Shown here piece by piece: positions 1 through 7,000 of a DNA stretch of 9,474 bases. Position 1 is the first letter of the stretch. Each line of letters starts with the position of its first letter. Both the position numbers and the translations under genes were made by a program. Origin of the DNA: RYN-433 sp036558265 (GTDB lineage Bacteria; Planctomycetota; Phycisphaerae; Tepidisphaerales; Tepidisphaeraceae); NCBI GenBank assembly GCA_036558265.1, contig DATBFY010000044.1, positions 1-9,474 of the forward strand, given 5' to 3'. The notes beneath the pieces are model-generated. The model made no database searches and was not told where the DNA came from. It saw nothing but the letters and a program-made list of their open reading frames with translations.

Positions 1-98
1 AGCTTTACGCGGATCAGGGCCGTGCTCTGCCAGCCGGCGTCGAGTTGCCCACCGCCGGGCAAGTCGTGTGGTCGGATGCATTGGTGGAAGTCGCGTGA
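1..98 (+). CDS. Possible 3' end of an unidentified plus-strand gene
   Basis: One plus-strand frame is open from the window edge (first full codon at base 3) to a TGA at 96-98, giving 31 codons that end GQVVWSDALVEVA. The composition is protein-like, with mixed hydrophobic and acidic residues and none of the arginine/proline excess of GC-rich shadow frames. If real, this gene converges on nuoD with a 71-base gap, and that gap holds only a weak hairpin (105-120, GCGGG/CCCGC). The fragment is too short to assign to a family. The opposite strand is also open here, with an ATG at 81, but its translation is arginine-rich and has no ribosome binding site, so I prefer the plus-strand reading. Confidence is low. 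Confidence 0.3.
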   Translation, partial: LYADQGRALPAGVELPTAGQVVWSDALVEVA

Positions 99-169
99 GA
101 TACCGCGGGAAGTCGCCCGCAAACTCTCCGATTTCCTTGCAGCGTGATTTTCTGGCGCGCATCACACGG

Positions 170-1351
170 TCACCGGTCCACCTCCCCCATCACGATATCG
201 ATGCTCCCGATGATAGCCGGGACGTCGGCGATCAGGACGTTGCGGCAGAGGGCGGGGAGGACGGCCAGGTTCACGAAGCTGGGGCCGCGGATCTTGACGC
301 GGTAGGGGATCGGGCCGCCCTGGCTTTCGATGAAGAAGCCCAGGTGGCCGCGCGGGTTCTCGTACTCGGCGTAGACCTCGCCGGGCGGCACTTTCATGCT
401 CCGCGGCAGCTTGGCGCGGAACGCGCCATCGGGCATCTGGGCGATGCACTGCCGCAGGATCCGCACGCACTGCTTCATCTCCTGCATCTTGACCCAGTAG
501 CGGTCCCAGCAGTCGCCGAGCGTGCCCTTAAGGCCCTCGCCGACGACGATGTCGAACTCGAGCTGCGGGTAAACGCCGTACGGCCGGGTGCGGCGCAGGT
601 CCAGCGGGATGCCGCTGCCGCGGATCATCGGGCCCGAGAGCGCGTTGCCGATGGCCAGCTCCTTCGACACCACGCCGACGTTGGCCGTCCGCTTGACGAA
701 GATGTGGTTGAAGGTGAGGAGGTCGTTGTACTCGTCGATCTTGGGCTCGAAGTAGTCGAGGAATTCCTTGAGTTTCTCGAGGAAGCGTGGCGGGAGGTCC
801 CAGGTGACGCCACCGACGTTGATGTAGGAGAGCGTCAGGCGCGCGCCGCACATCTGCTCGAAGAGGTCGAGGATGTACTCGCGCTCGCGGAAGGCGTAGA
901 GGAACGGCGCGAAGGCGCCCATGTCCATGCCGTAGGTGCCGAAGCTCACCAGGTGGCTGGCGATGCGGTTCAGCTCCGCCGCGACGATGCGGATGTATTC
1001 GGCGCGTTTGGGCACCTCGATGCCAGCGAGCCGCTCGACTGCCATCGACCACGCGTGGTTGTTGTTCATGGCCGACAGGTAATCCAGGCGGTCGGTGTAC
1101 GGCATGAACTGGTAGTAGGCGACGTTCTCGCCGATCTTCTCCTTGCAGCGGTGGAGGTAGCCGATGTGCGGGACGGCCTCGAGCACCATCTCGCCGTCGG
1201 TGCGCAGGACGACCCGCAGCACGCCGTGGGTCGAGGGGTGCTGGGGGCCCATGTTGACCAGCATCTCCTCGGAGGCGACGTCGATCTGCTCATCGGCGAC
1301 GGGGCCGGGGGCCAGGGCGTAAGCGCGGGTTTGGGTGGTGGGGGCGGTCAT
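170..1351 (-). CDS. nuoD: NADH-quinone oxidoreductase subunit D (complex I, 49 kDa subunit)
   Basis: This 393-residue protein is the quinone-site subunit of the peripheral arm of complex I, which passes electrons from NADH to quinone on the cytoplasmic face of the membrane. It has the family hallmarks in order: GPQHPSTHGVLR (35-46), PHIGYLHR (61-68), YTDRLDYL (85-92), LNRIASHL (127-134), FAPFLYAFREREYILDLFE (147-165), GHLGFFI, PYRVKIRGPSFVNL and the typical ending IDIVMGEVDR. By analogy with the Thermus Nqo4 quinone ligands, H42 and Y91 should be the quinone-binding pair. The length is normal and nothing is truncated. The ATG at 1351 leaves about 27 residues before the conserved core; no clear Shine-Dalgarno precedes it. 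nuoC is not upstream, where about 680 non-coding bases lie, and nothing resembling nuoE follows, so the gene is isolated from the usual nuoABCDE order within this window. Confidence 0.97.
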   Translation of the reverse strand: MTAPTTQTRAYALAPGPVADEQIDVASEEMLVNMGPQHPSTHGVLRVVLRTDGEMVLEAVPHIGYLHRCKEKIGENVAYYQFMPYTDRLDYLSAMNNNHAWSMAVERLAGIEVPKRAEYIRIVAAELNRIASHLVSFGTYGMDMGAFAPFLYAFREREYILDLFEQMCGARLTLSYINVGGVTWDLPPRFLEKLKEFLDYFEPKIDEYNDLLTFNHIFVKRTANVGVVSKELAIGNALSGPMIRGSGIPLDLRRTRPYGVYPQLEFDIVVGEGLKGTLGDCWDRYWVKMQEMKQCVRILRQCIAQMPDGAFRAKLPRSMKVPPGEVYAEYENPRGHLGFFIESQGGPIPYRVKIRGPSFVNLAVLPALCRNVLIADVPAIIGSIDIVMGEVDR

Positions 1352-1466
1352 TGGGGTACGTCGGTCGTTTGCCGGATAGTAGGGATGGGGCGGCGGGTTC
1401 GCCAGAGCGGTTGCGGGTTCGCAGGGCGAGATGTTAAGCTTGGCGGTCTGCGCGCGATTTTTTTCT

Positions 1467-1501
1467 GGGATGGGGAGTTATGGGGAGATTTGGGGAGTGG
1501 G
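1467..1501 (+). repeat. 10-bp G-rich tandem repeat, potential G-quadruplex
   Basis: Three consecutive 10-base units of the form TGGGGAGNNN begin at 1471, 1481 and 1491, preceded by GGGA and followed by GGG. The plus strand therefore has five G tracts (1467-1469, 1472-1475, 1482-1485, 1492-1495, 1499-1501) separated by 2 to 6 bases, which fits the usual G-quadruplex pattern. It lies about 115-150 bases upstream of the nuoD ATG, on the strand opposite the nuoD sense strand, so a nuoD transcript starting farther upstream would carry the C-rich version. The repeat is visible directly; any structural or regulatory role is inferred. Confidence 0.6.
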
Positions 1502-1690
1502 AATGAAGCGTGGAGTGGCGAACTGCGAGAATAAAACGTGTTGCGCGCGGGGTGGGAATCGGAAGTGGGGCTGGTCAAAGGGGTTGTGAGAATCACGGGT
1601 GGAAAAAACCGGCCCCAAAGCGGCCCCCTGAGCGACGTTTTGTGGCCCGGGGATCGCTCCGCCGTGGCCCTGCGTTGGCCCTGGGGTGCG

Positions 1691-1780
1691 CTTCTGTCGC
1701 CCCTTACGGGGCTGATCGTTGGTTGCATTTAATACCCACGGCTTGTGCCGTGGGCTATGTTCTGTCGCCGCTTCGCGGCT
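1691..1780. repeat. Three-hairpin REP-like intergenic repeat
   Basis: Three perfect short hairpins sit in a row: GCCCC-TTAC-GGGGC (1699-1712), CCCACGGC-TTGT-GCCGTGGG (1735-1754) and GCCGC-TTC-GCGGC (1767-1779). The outer two are each introduced by TTCTGTCGCC and followed by TG, so a hairpin unit is duplicated on either side of the central 8-bp stem, which is framed by a TTTAATA stretch. This regular design resembles the dispersed REP-like palindromes found in planctomycete intergenic DNA, which in many bacteria are moved by IS200-like (RAYT) transposases. No transposase lies in the window. None of the stems is followed by a run of T, so a terminator role is not indicated. The structure is certain; the family assignment is from memory. 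Confidence 0.7.
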
Positions 1781-2034
1781 GTCGGTGCGGGCGTATTCGG
1801 TTGTCAAAGATCGCGTCCACAAGAAGGCGCGGGGTTGCGCGGCGGTGACGCTTCGGGCGCCATCAAAGTTGCGGGAGGTGGGGATTTGCTGGGGTTTTCG
1901 GGTGAAATATTTTTTATTTTTCGGGCGGAGGGGGTGGCGCCGCGCGCGTCACGGATGCGCAACAAAACGTCGGAATGTTTGCGCGCGGCGTTGCAGGCGG
2001 AAGTCGTTGTTTGAGGGAGCGCTGGGAGAGCAAG

Positions 2035-2379
2035 TCAGAACGGGATGTTCGGCTCGGGCAGGGGGCGGGGAACGACGTCGGGATCGAGCGGCTCCTGGGG
2101 CGGGGCGGTCTGGGCGGCTAGGCTCTTGTCGGGGTCGGCGGGCGAAGCGTCCACCAGGCCGAATTCAACGTCCATGCCGATGTAGTACTGGCTCATGCTC
2201 GGGTCTTCGCTGAAGGTGCGCACGTCGGGCGAGACGCCGCGGTAAGCGAGCGACTGCTGGCACCCGCCGCAGGCCGCGGCGCCCAGGAGAAGGATGACGC
2301 CCAGTCGGGTACGTGGCGTTGGGCGGCGGCGCGGCGGATCGGTTCGATTCGGCGGGTTGGGGCGGTCGTGGGGCGTCAC
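2035..2379 (-). CDS. Small putative lipoprotein, function unknown
   Basis: This 114-residue reading uses a GTG start at 2379. It has a basic N-region (RRRPTPRTR, 17-25), a hydrophobic core (LGVILLLGAAA, 26-36) and cysteines at 37 and 40 (AAACGGCQQ), which suggests lipid attachment and an envelope location. The rest is acidic and proline-rich, with a segment reading SMSQYYIGMDVEFGLVD (61-77) and a tail of Pro-Leu/Pro-Glu steps ending PEPNIPF. I recognise no family. The frame is open upstream to an ATG at 2664, but that extension lies inside the neighbouring membrane-protein gene and is low-complexity, so it was rejected. The GTG has no clear Shine-Dalgarno, and the start is uncertain. It follows the membrane-protein gene by 65 bases on the same strand and is probably the last gene of that unit. 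Confidence 0.55.
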   Translation of the reverse strand: MTPHDRPNPPNRTDPPRRRPTPRTRLGVILLLGAAACGGCQQSLAYRGVSPDVRTFSEDPSMSQYYIGMDVEFGLVDASPADPDKSLAAQTAPPQEPLDPDVVPRPLPEPNIPF

Positions 2380-2444
2380 CTGTGCAACTATCGGCGCAGG
2401 ACCAACCCTCGGTACAGTCAAAGTCTTGCTCGAATGGACCTGGC

Positions 2445-2708
2445 TCAGGGCGCATCCCTGCGCCGGCGAAACAGATATCGGGCGAACGACCAGAGGCCGG
2501 CGAAGCGGTACGTCGGATCGACGTAGTGCTGGATTACGTAGAATGCAAAGTAGTAGAAGCGGGCGAAACACCACACGCACAGCGAGAGCAGCAGCGCGGT
2601 CTTCAACGTCGGCCGATCGAGGATCAGGATCCACGCCGACAATCCTCCCCCGAGCAGGAAGCAAATGCCCTTGGCGTAGATCAGCCTGGGATTCCTCAGG
2701 TCGGACAT
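2445..2708 (-). CDS. Small two-helix membrane protein, function unknown
   Basis: This 87-residue protein has two hydrophobic segments, about 10-30 (IYAKGICFLLGGGLSAWILIL) and about 36-60 (aromatic-rich, with VWCFARFYYFAFYVI), and a basic C-terminus (RYLFRRRRDAP). The positive tail would by the positive-inside rule sit in the cytoplasm, with both ends inside. The ATG at 2708 is only 10 bases after the stop of the beta-propeller gene and lacks its own Shine-Dalgarno, so translation may be coupled to that gene. The aromatic-rich second helix and the conserved-looking YVDPTYRFAGLW stretch argue for a real protein rather than a shadow frame. I recognise no family. It may be a membrane partner of the exported proteins encoded upstream, but this is only inferred from position. 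Confidence 0.7.
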   Translation of the reverse strand: MSDLRNPRLIYAKGICFLLGGGLSAWILILDRPTLKTALLLSLCVWCFARFYYFAFYVIQHYVDPTYRFAGLWSFARYLFRRRRDAP

Positions 2709-2718
2709 GGGAAGGCCG

Positions 2719-4068
2719 CTACTTCGCCAGCGATACCCGGATCAGCTCCTTGTCGTTCCGCCAGTACATGCCCTGGTGCGCGTAGGCGGGGTGGCACCAG
2801 ACGACGGGCCGGCCCGCGTCATGATTGCTCGGGTCGAGCAGGTGGGCGCGCGCCTGCTCGGTGTAGCCCTTGGAGTCCAGGCTGCAGACGATGAAGTCGC
2901 CCTTCTCGGTCGCCAGGAAAAAGGCCTTGGCCGGCTGGGCCTCATCGGGTTGCCAGGGCGTGAGGAACGCCGCGGTCCACTGCGCGCGTTCCAGGTCGCC
3001 CAGGAGCGGCTTGGGATCGCTCCAGAGCACGTGGCCGTCCTTCGGGTCCATGCAGACGATGTGGCCGGTGTTGTTGATCCCGTAGACCAGGCCCTGGTGC
3101 AGGACCATCTGCGCGTGGAGCGCGTGGAGCGCGGTGGGTTTGCGGCCCTTGGACGTGGCGTGCCAGAGGAGCTGGGGCTTGTCGTCCACGACCTTGATCG
3201 CGGCCGAGCCGTTGTACTGGCTGGTGAGGACGAAGGTGTCGTCCGAGACGAACAGGGGGGTGACGATGGTGACGCCGTTGGTTTCCGGGCCGTAAGGGAT
3301 CTGCCATCGGACCTTGCCGGTCCTGGGGTCGATGCCGGCGACGCCCTCGGGGTAGTACTGGACGATCTGGTGCGAGCCGCCGGGGAACGTGTGCGGGGTC
3401 GGCGGGGAATAGCCGGGGTCCTTTGTCTCAAGGGCCGTCCAGGCGACGTCGCCGGTGGTCTTGTTCAAGGCGGTGACCAGCGGCTTGCCCGAGGAGAGGA
3501 CGATGAGCAAGTCTCCTTCGATGACCGGCGAGCCGGCGAAGCCCCAGATGGGCGCCGGGCCGTCGAGCTTGCGTCGCCAGAGGACGTTGCCGGAATTGAG
3601 GTCGATGCAATGCACGTCGCCCTGGGCGCCCAGGGTGTAGACGCGGTCGGCGTCGATCGCGGGGGTGGCGCGGGGGCCGACGGCGTAGGAGATCGTGTAG
3701 GGGCAGTCATACTCGACGTGCCAGAGCACCTTGCCGTTGGCGTCGTCGATGCACTGCACGCGCTCCTGGCCGGGGATCGCGTCGCGGTTGAAGGGGTCCT
3801 TGGGGTTGGCGACGCCGTCCTTGAGGAGGCGATCGGTGACGACGACCTTGTTGCCCGCGACGGCGACGCCGGAGTAGCCGCCACCGACCGCCGCGCGCCA
3901 GAGGACCCTGGGCCCGCCGGGCGGGAAGGCGGTGAGCAGGTCCTTCTCGCGATCGACGTTGTCGCGGCGGGGGCCGAGCCACTGCGGATAATCATCAGCC
4001 GGCGCTTGCGTTGCCAGAACCAGTACGAGGACCACGATGACGGACGCCAGTCGCAAAGGGGTGGACAT
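2719..4068 (-). CDS. Secreted PQQ/BamB-like beta-propeller protein
   Basis: This 449-residue protein starts with a signal peptide (hydrophobic core 8-19, likely cleavage after APA at 22-24) and a DYPQWLGPRRDNV stretch, a version of the DWPQ-RGPxRDG opening common in planctomycete propellers. Six or so blades follow, each with the PQQ-like pattern V-x-x-I/L-D-x-x-x-G-x-V-x-W: VQCIDDANGKVLW (104-116), VHCIDLNSGNVLW (152-164), VTALNKTTGDVAW (198-210), VAGIDPRTGKVRW (243-255), a degenerate KVVDDKPQLLW (292-302) and IVCMDPKDGHVLW (337-349). It ends with a conserved-style HPAYAHQGMYWRNDKELIRVSL. Such proteins are exported scaffolds; cofactor binding is not implied, because the quinoprotein dehydrogenase catalytic features are not evident. 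The frame is open to 4239, but I chose the ATG at 4068 because the signal peptide begins there; upstream residues are arginine-rich overlap with the preceding gene. Its first 74 bases overlap that gene's 3' end. Confidence 0.93.
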   Translation of the reverse strand: MSTPLRLASVIVVLVLVLATQAPADDYPQWLGPRRDNVDREKDLLTAFPPGGPRVLWRAAVGGGYSGVAVAGNKVVVTDRLLKDGVANPKDPFNRDAIPGQERVQCIDDANGKVLWHVEYDCPYTISYAVGPRATPAIDADRVYTLGAQGDVHCIDLNSGNVLWRRKLDGPAPIWGFAGSPVIEGDLLIVLSSGKPLVTALNKTTGDVAWTALETKDPGYSPPTPHTFPGGSHQIVQYYPEGVAGIDPRTGKVRWQIPYGPETNGVTIVTPLFVSDDTFVLTSQYNGSAAIKVVDDKPQLLWHATSKGRKPTALHALHAQMVLHQGLVYGINNTGHIVCMDPKDGHVLWSDPKPLLGDLERAQWTAAFLTPWQPDEAQPAKAFFLATEKGDFIVCSLDSKGYTEQARAHLLDPSNHDAGRPVVWCHPAYAHQGMYWRNDKELIRVSLAK

Positions 4069-7000
4069 GCGGGGTATTGAAGCGGCGGCCGCGCGTCGTG
4101 TCCAGCGCGGCGACGGTCGCCGCCGCTGCCGGTTGGAGCCCTTGCGCCACTGCCGCCATGGCCGTTGGTTGGGTCTGCGCATGCGTTTGACTCGTCGCGT
4201 TGTAGTTCTGGGCCAGCTTGACCAGGTCGTTGAAATCAACCAGGCCGTCGTAGGTGAAGTCGCCGCGACTCCAGGCGCCTTGGGTGGCGGGCACCGTGCT
4301 GTTGTAATTCTGCGCCAGCTTCACCAGGTCACTGAAATCGACGTTTCCGTCCAGGGTGGCGTCGCCGTAGCGGGTGAATGTCACGACCACCGCTGTGCCA
4401 TCGACCGTTTGCCCATCGAATATGCCGCCGGTGGCGACGTTGGACGCCTCGTCGTATCCCAGAGCAAAGGTGGACGCATTGGCCAGGCCGCTTGTGATCC
4501 CTGCGCCGTCCCAGGCGCCGCCGTGAAAGCCGCTGGCGAGCAGCGAGCGGACCTGGCCGATCGGCGACGGGGCCTGCGCCGCGTAATCGACGATCAGCGC
4601 ATTGTCATTCAGGTTGAGCCGACCCGCCCCGGTCACCTGGACGGACGTGACGGTCAGCACGTTCGCGCCGCCGGGGGTCAGGATCGCGGACCCGCCGGAA
4701 ATGTTCAGGGCGCCGATCCGCTGCGCCCCATCGAACAGCACGTTCGCCGCCGCGCCCGGTTCGGGGTTGACGTTCACCGTATCGTCGCCGCTGCTCGGCA
4801 GGATGCGGACGACGGCACCGGGCGCGGTTCGTTCGACGTCGATCTCGTCCTGCTGGGCGCCGCCATTGACGCTGAGCTGAACCGGCGCGTTGATGTCCGC
4901 GTCGATGCGATCGCGGCCGCCGTTGCCGTTGATGCGGACAGGATCGGTCGCCTCGACGCCCCGGATGACGGTGAAGTAGGGCAAACCGCTGCCATCCTCG
5001 AAGCCGCCATCGACGAGGACCACGCCGCCGCCGGCGACGACGGGGAGCACGTCGTCGGCGGGTCTTCCGTTGACGACGACGGAATCGACCTGGCCGTCGG
5101 TGACGGCGCCGCCGGGCTGTGCGGCGAGGTCCACGCGGACCGCCTCCACGCCGGTGCCGCTCAGGTCGTCGATGGTGACCGCGTCGGCGCCGCCCCGGGC
5201 GTTGACAGTCACCCCCTCGACGCCGTGGAGGTCCATGATGACGTTGCCCAGGTCGCGCGAGAGACGGACTCGGTTGCCGTTTGCGGAGACACCGATCGCC
5301 TCCGACTGGTCCGAGCCATTGAAGACAAGGGTGTCAGAGTTGTCGCCCCCCTCGATGGTGTCGCTGCCGTCGCCCGGGTTCCAGACGAAGTCGTCGGCGC
5401 CCTGGCTGCCGGTGAGGGTGTCGTTGCCGGCGCCGCCGTTGATCGTGAGCTTGACCAGTTGGCTGGCGTTCGTCGCCGCCAGGTCCGATGCGTCCAGCGT
5501 GTCGTTGCCGCCGAGCGTATTCACGGTCAGGGCAGCGAACCCCCCCGCGCCGGTGATGTTGACGAAGGGGATTGTGCTCACGGTGGCGTTGATGCGCGTC
5601 CCGATGGACCGGATCTGGCCGACGTCGTTGCCGTCGGTGGCGTTGATGATGACGAGGTCCGCCTGATCGTCGGCGAAAATCGCGGAACCGCCGAGGTCCA
5701 CGTTGAACGTGTTGAGGCCGGTCGCCGACTGGTCGTTGACGGTGATCGTGTCGGCGCCGCCGAGCGCGTCGAGGTCGACTTCCTCGACGCCGTTCAGGTC
5801 CATTGCGACGTTGCCGACGTCGCGCGTAAGGCGGGCGCGGTTTCCGTTCGCGGACAGGTCGAACTTCTCGGCGACGTCCGAGCCGCTGAACAGCATCGTG
5901 TCGCGGCCGGCCTGCCCCTCGACCGTGTCGCTGCCGTCGCCGGGACCCCATTCGAAGGCGTCGTCGCCGGTCCCCATGAAGGCTCGGTCATTGCCCGTGC
6001 CGCCGACGATCCGATCGTCTTCCTGGCTGCCGGTGAGCGTGTCATTCCCGTCGCCGCCGTCGAGCGTGAGGCCGATCGCACCGGCCTGGAGGGTGGACGC
6101 GTCGATGGTATCGGCGCCGCCCAGCGTGCTGACGGCCAGGCCATCGCCCAGGCCCAGTGCTCCGACCACGTCCACGTCTGCGGCAAGCCCGGTGACGGTG
6201 ACGCCGTTGGCGAAGTCGCCGTCGATGGCGATCGTGTCGGCGCCGTTGGAACCGTTAACCCTGATATTGTCCGTCCGACCGTCGGCGGTCAGCTTCACCT
6301 TGACGTGGGCGATCGCCGTGCCGGCCAGGTCGTTGACGATGGCGATGTCCCCGCCGCCCAGCGGGGCGAGGCTGGCCTGCTCGATGCCGTCGATATCCAG
6401 GGAAACGTTCGGCTGGTCGTCGGTGAGTCGGACGCGCGAGCCGTTGGCGGAGAGGTTGATATTCTCGTCGTCGTTCGAGCCATTGAAGTTCAGGGTATCG
6501 GTCCCGGCCTGGCCTTCGACCACGTCGCTGCCGTCGCCGGCGTTCCAGGTGAACGTATCGTTGCCGTCGCCCAGGGAGGCCTTGTCGCCGCCGGCGCCGC
6601 CGGTCACCTGGTCGTCGCCCGGGCTGCCCAGGATCACGTCGCTCCCATCGCCGCCGTTGAGCGCCAGGCGGATGAGATTGGCGGACAGGTTCGAGGCGTC
6701 GAGCGTGTCGTTCCCACCAAGTCCGTTCAACGTGAGCGTGTCCTGGGTCGGATCGGCGCCGATCAGGTTCACGACCGGGAACGAGCTGAGGGTCGCGGAG
6801 ATGCCCGTCCCGGAGGATTGGACCTGGCCGGCGTCGTCCGCGCCGCTGCCGTTGATGACGATGGCATCGGGCTGGCCGTCGCCGGTGCCGGCGGTGCCCT
6901 GGAGGTCGAGGTTGACGGATGACAGGCCGGTGGCGGACTGGTCGTCGATCGTGACCGTGTCGGCGCCGCCGAGCGCGTTGAGATCGATGTCCTCGATCGT

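Larger units (their letters stand above)
1352..2034. other. Intergenic region without a convincing gene
   Basis: About 680 bases separate the putative lipoprotein from nuoD. Open frames exist on both strands, but their translations are arginine-, glycine- and proline-rich with no recognisable domain, and they run across hairpin repeats, so I do not call genes. Contents are listed separately: a G-rich 10-bp tandem repeat (1467-1501) and a three-hairpin repeat (1691-1780). There is also an A/T-rich patch at about 1904-1920 in an otherwise GC-rich stretch, and a 10-bp inverted repeat (1938-1947 with 1981-1990) with a 33-base loop and no T tract. A nuoD promoter must lie here if the gene is transcribed on its own, but I found no convincing -35/-10 pair. 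Confidence 0.6.

Noticed and set aside
1..81. Minus-strand gene start (possible nuoE) at the left edge
   Set aside because: The translation from the ATG at 81 is arginine-rich, does not resemble NuoE and has no Shine-Dalgarno; the plus-strand C-terminal reading looks more protein-like.
68..1534. A 488-codon plus-strand frame over nuoD
   Set aside because: Antisense to an unmistakable nuoD; its sequence is a valine/aspartate/glutamate-rich shadow.
1938..1990. 10-bp inverted repeat of CG-alternating sequence as a terminator of the lipoprotein unit
   Set aside because: The loop is 33 bases, the arms are low-complexity GC, and no T run follows on the minus strand.
1719..2213. A 164-codon plus-strand frame in the intergenic region
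   Set aside because: Arginine/cysteine-rich, crosses the hairpin repeat and overlaps the lipoprotein gene; no ribosome binding site or domain seen.
2380..2664. N-terminal extension of the lipoprotein to an ATG at 2664
   Set aside because: It would overlap the membrane-protein gene almost entirely and puts the signal-peptide-like region in the middle of the protein.
2707..4080. A 457-codon plus-strand frame over the beta-propeller gene
   Set aside because: Antisense shadow; the minus strand has regular PQQ-like blades and a signal peptide.
4037..6922. A 961-codon open frame on the plus strand, antisense to the surface protein
   Set aside because: It is valine/alanine/aspartate/arginine-rich with no domain and runs exactly opposite a gene with clear RTX and dockerin repeats. 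Long antisense frames are expected opposite GC-rich repetitive coding DNA.
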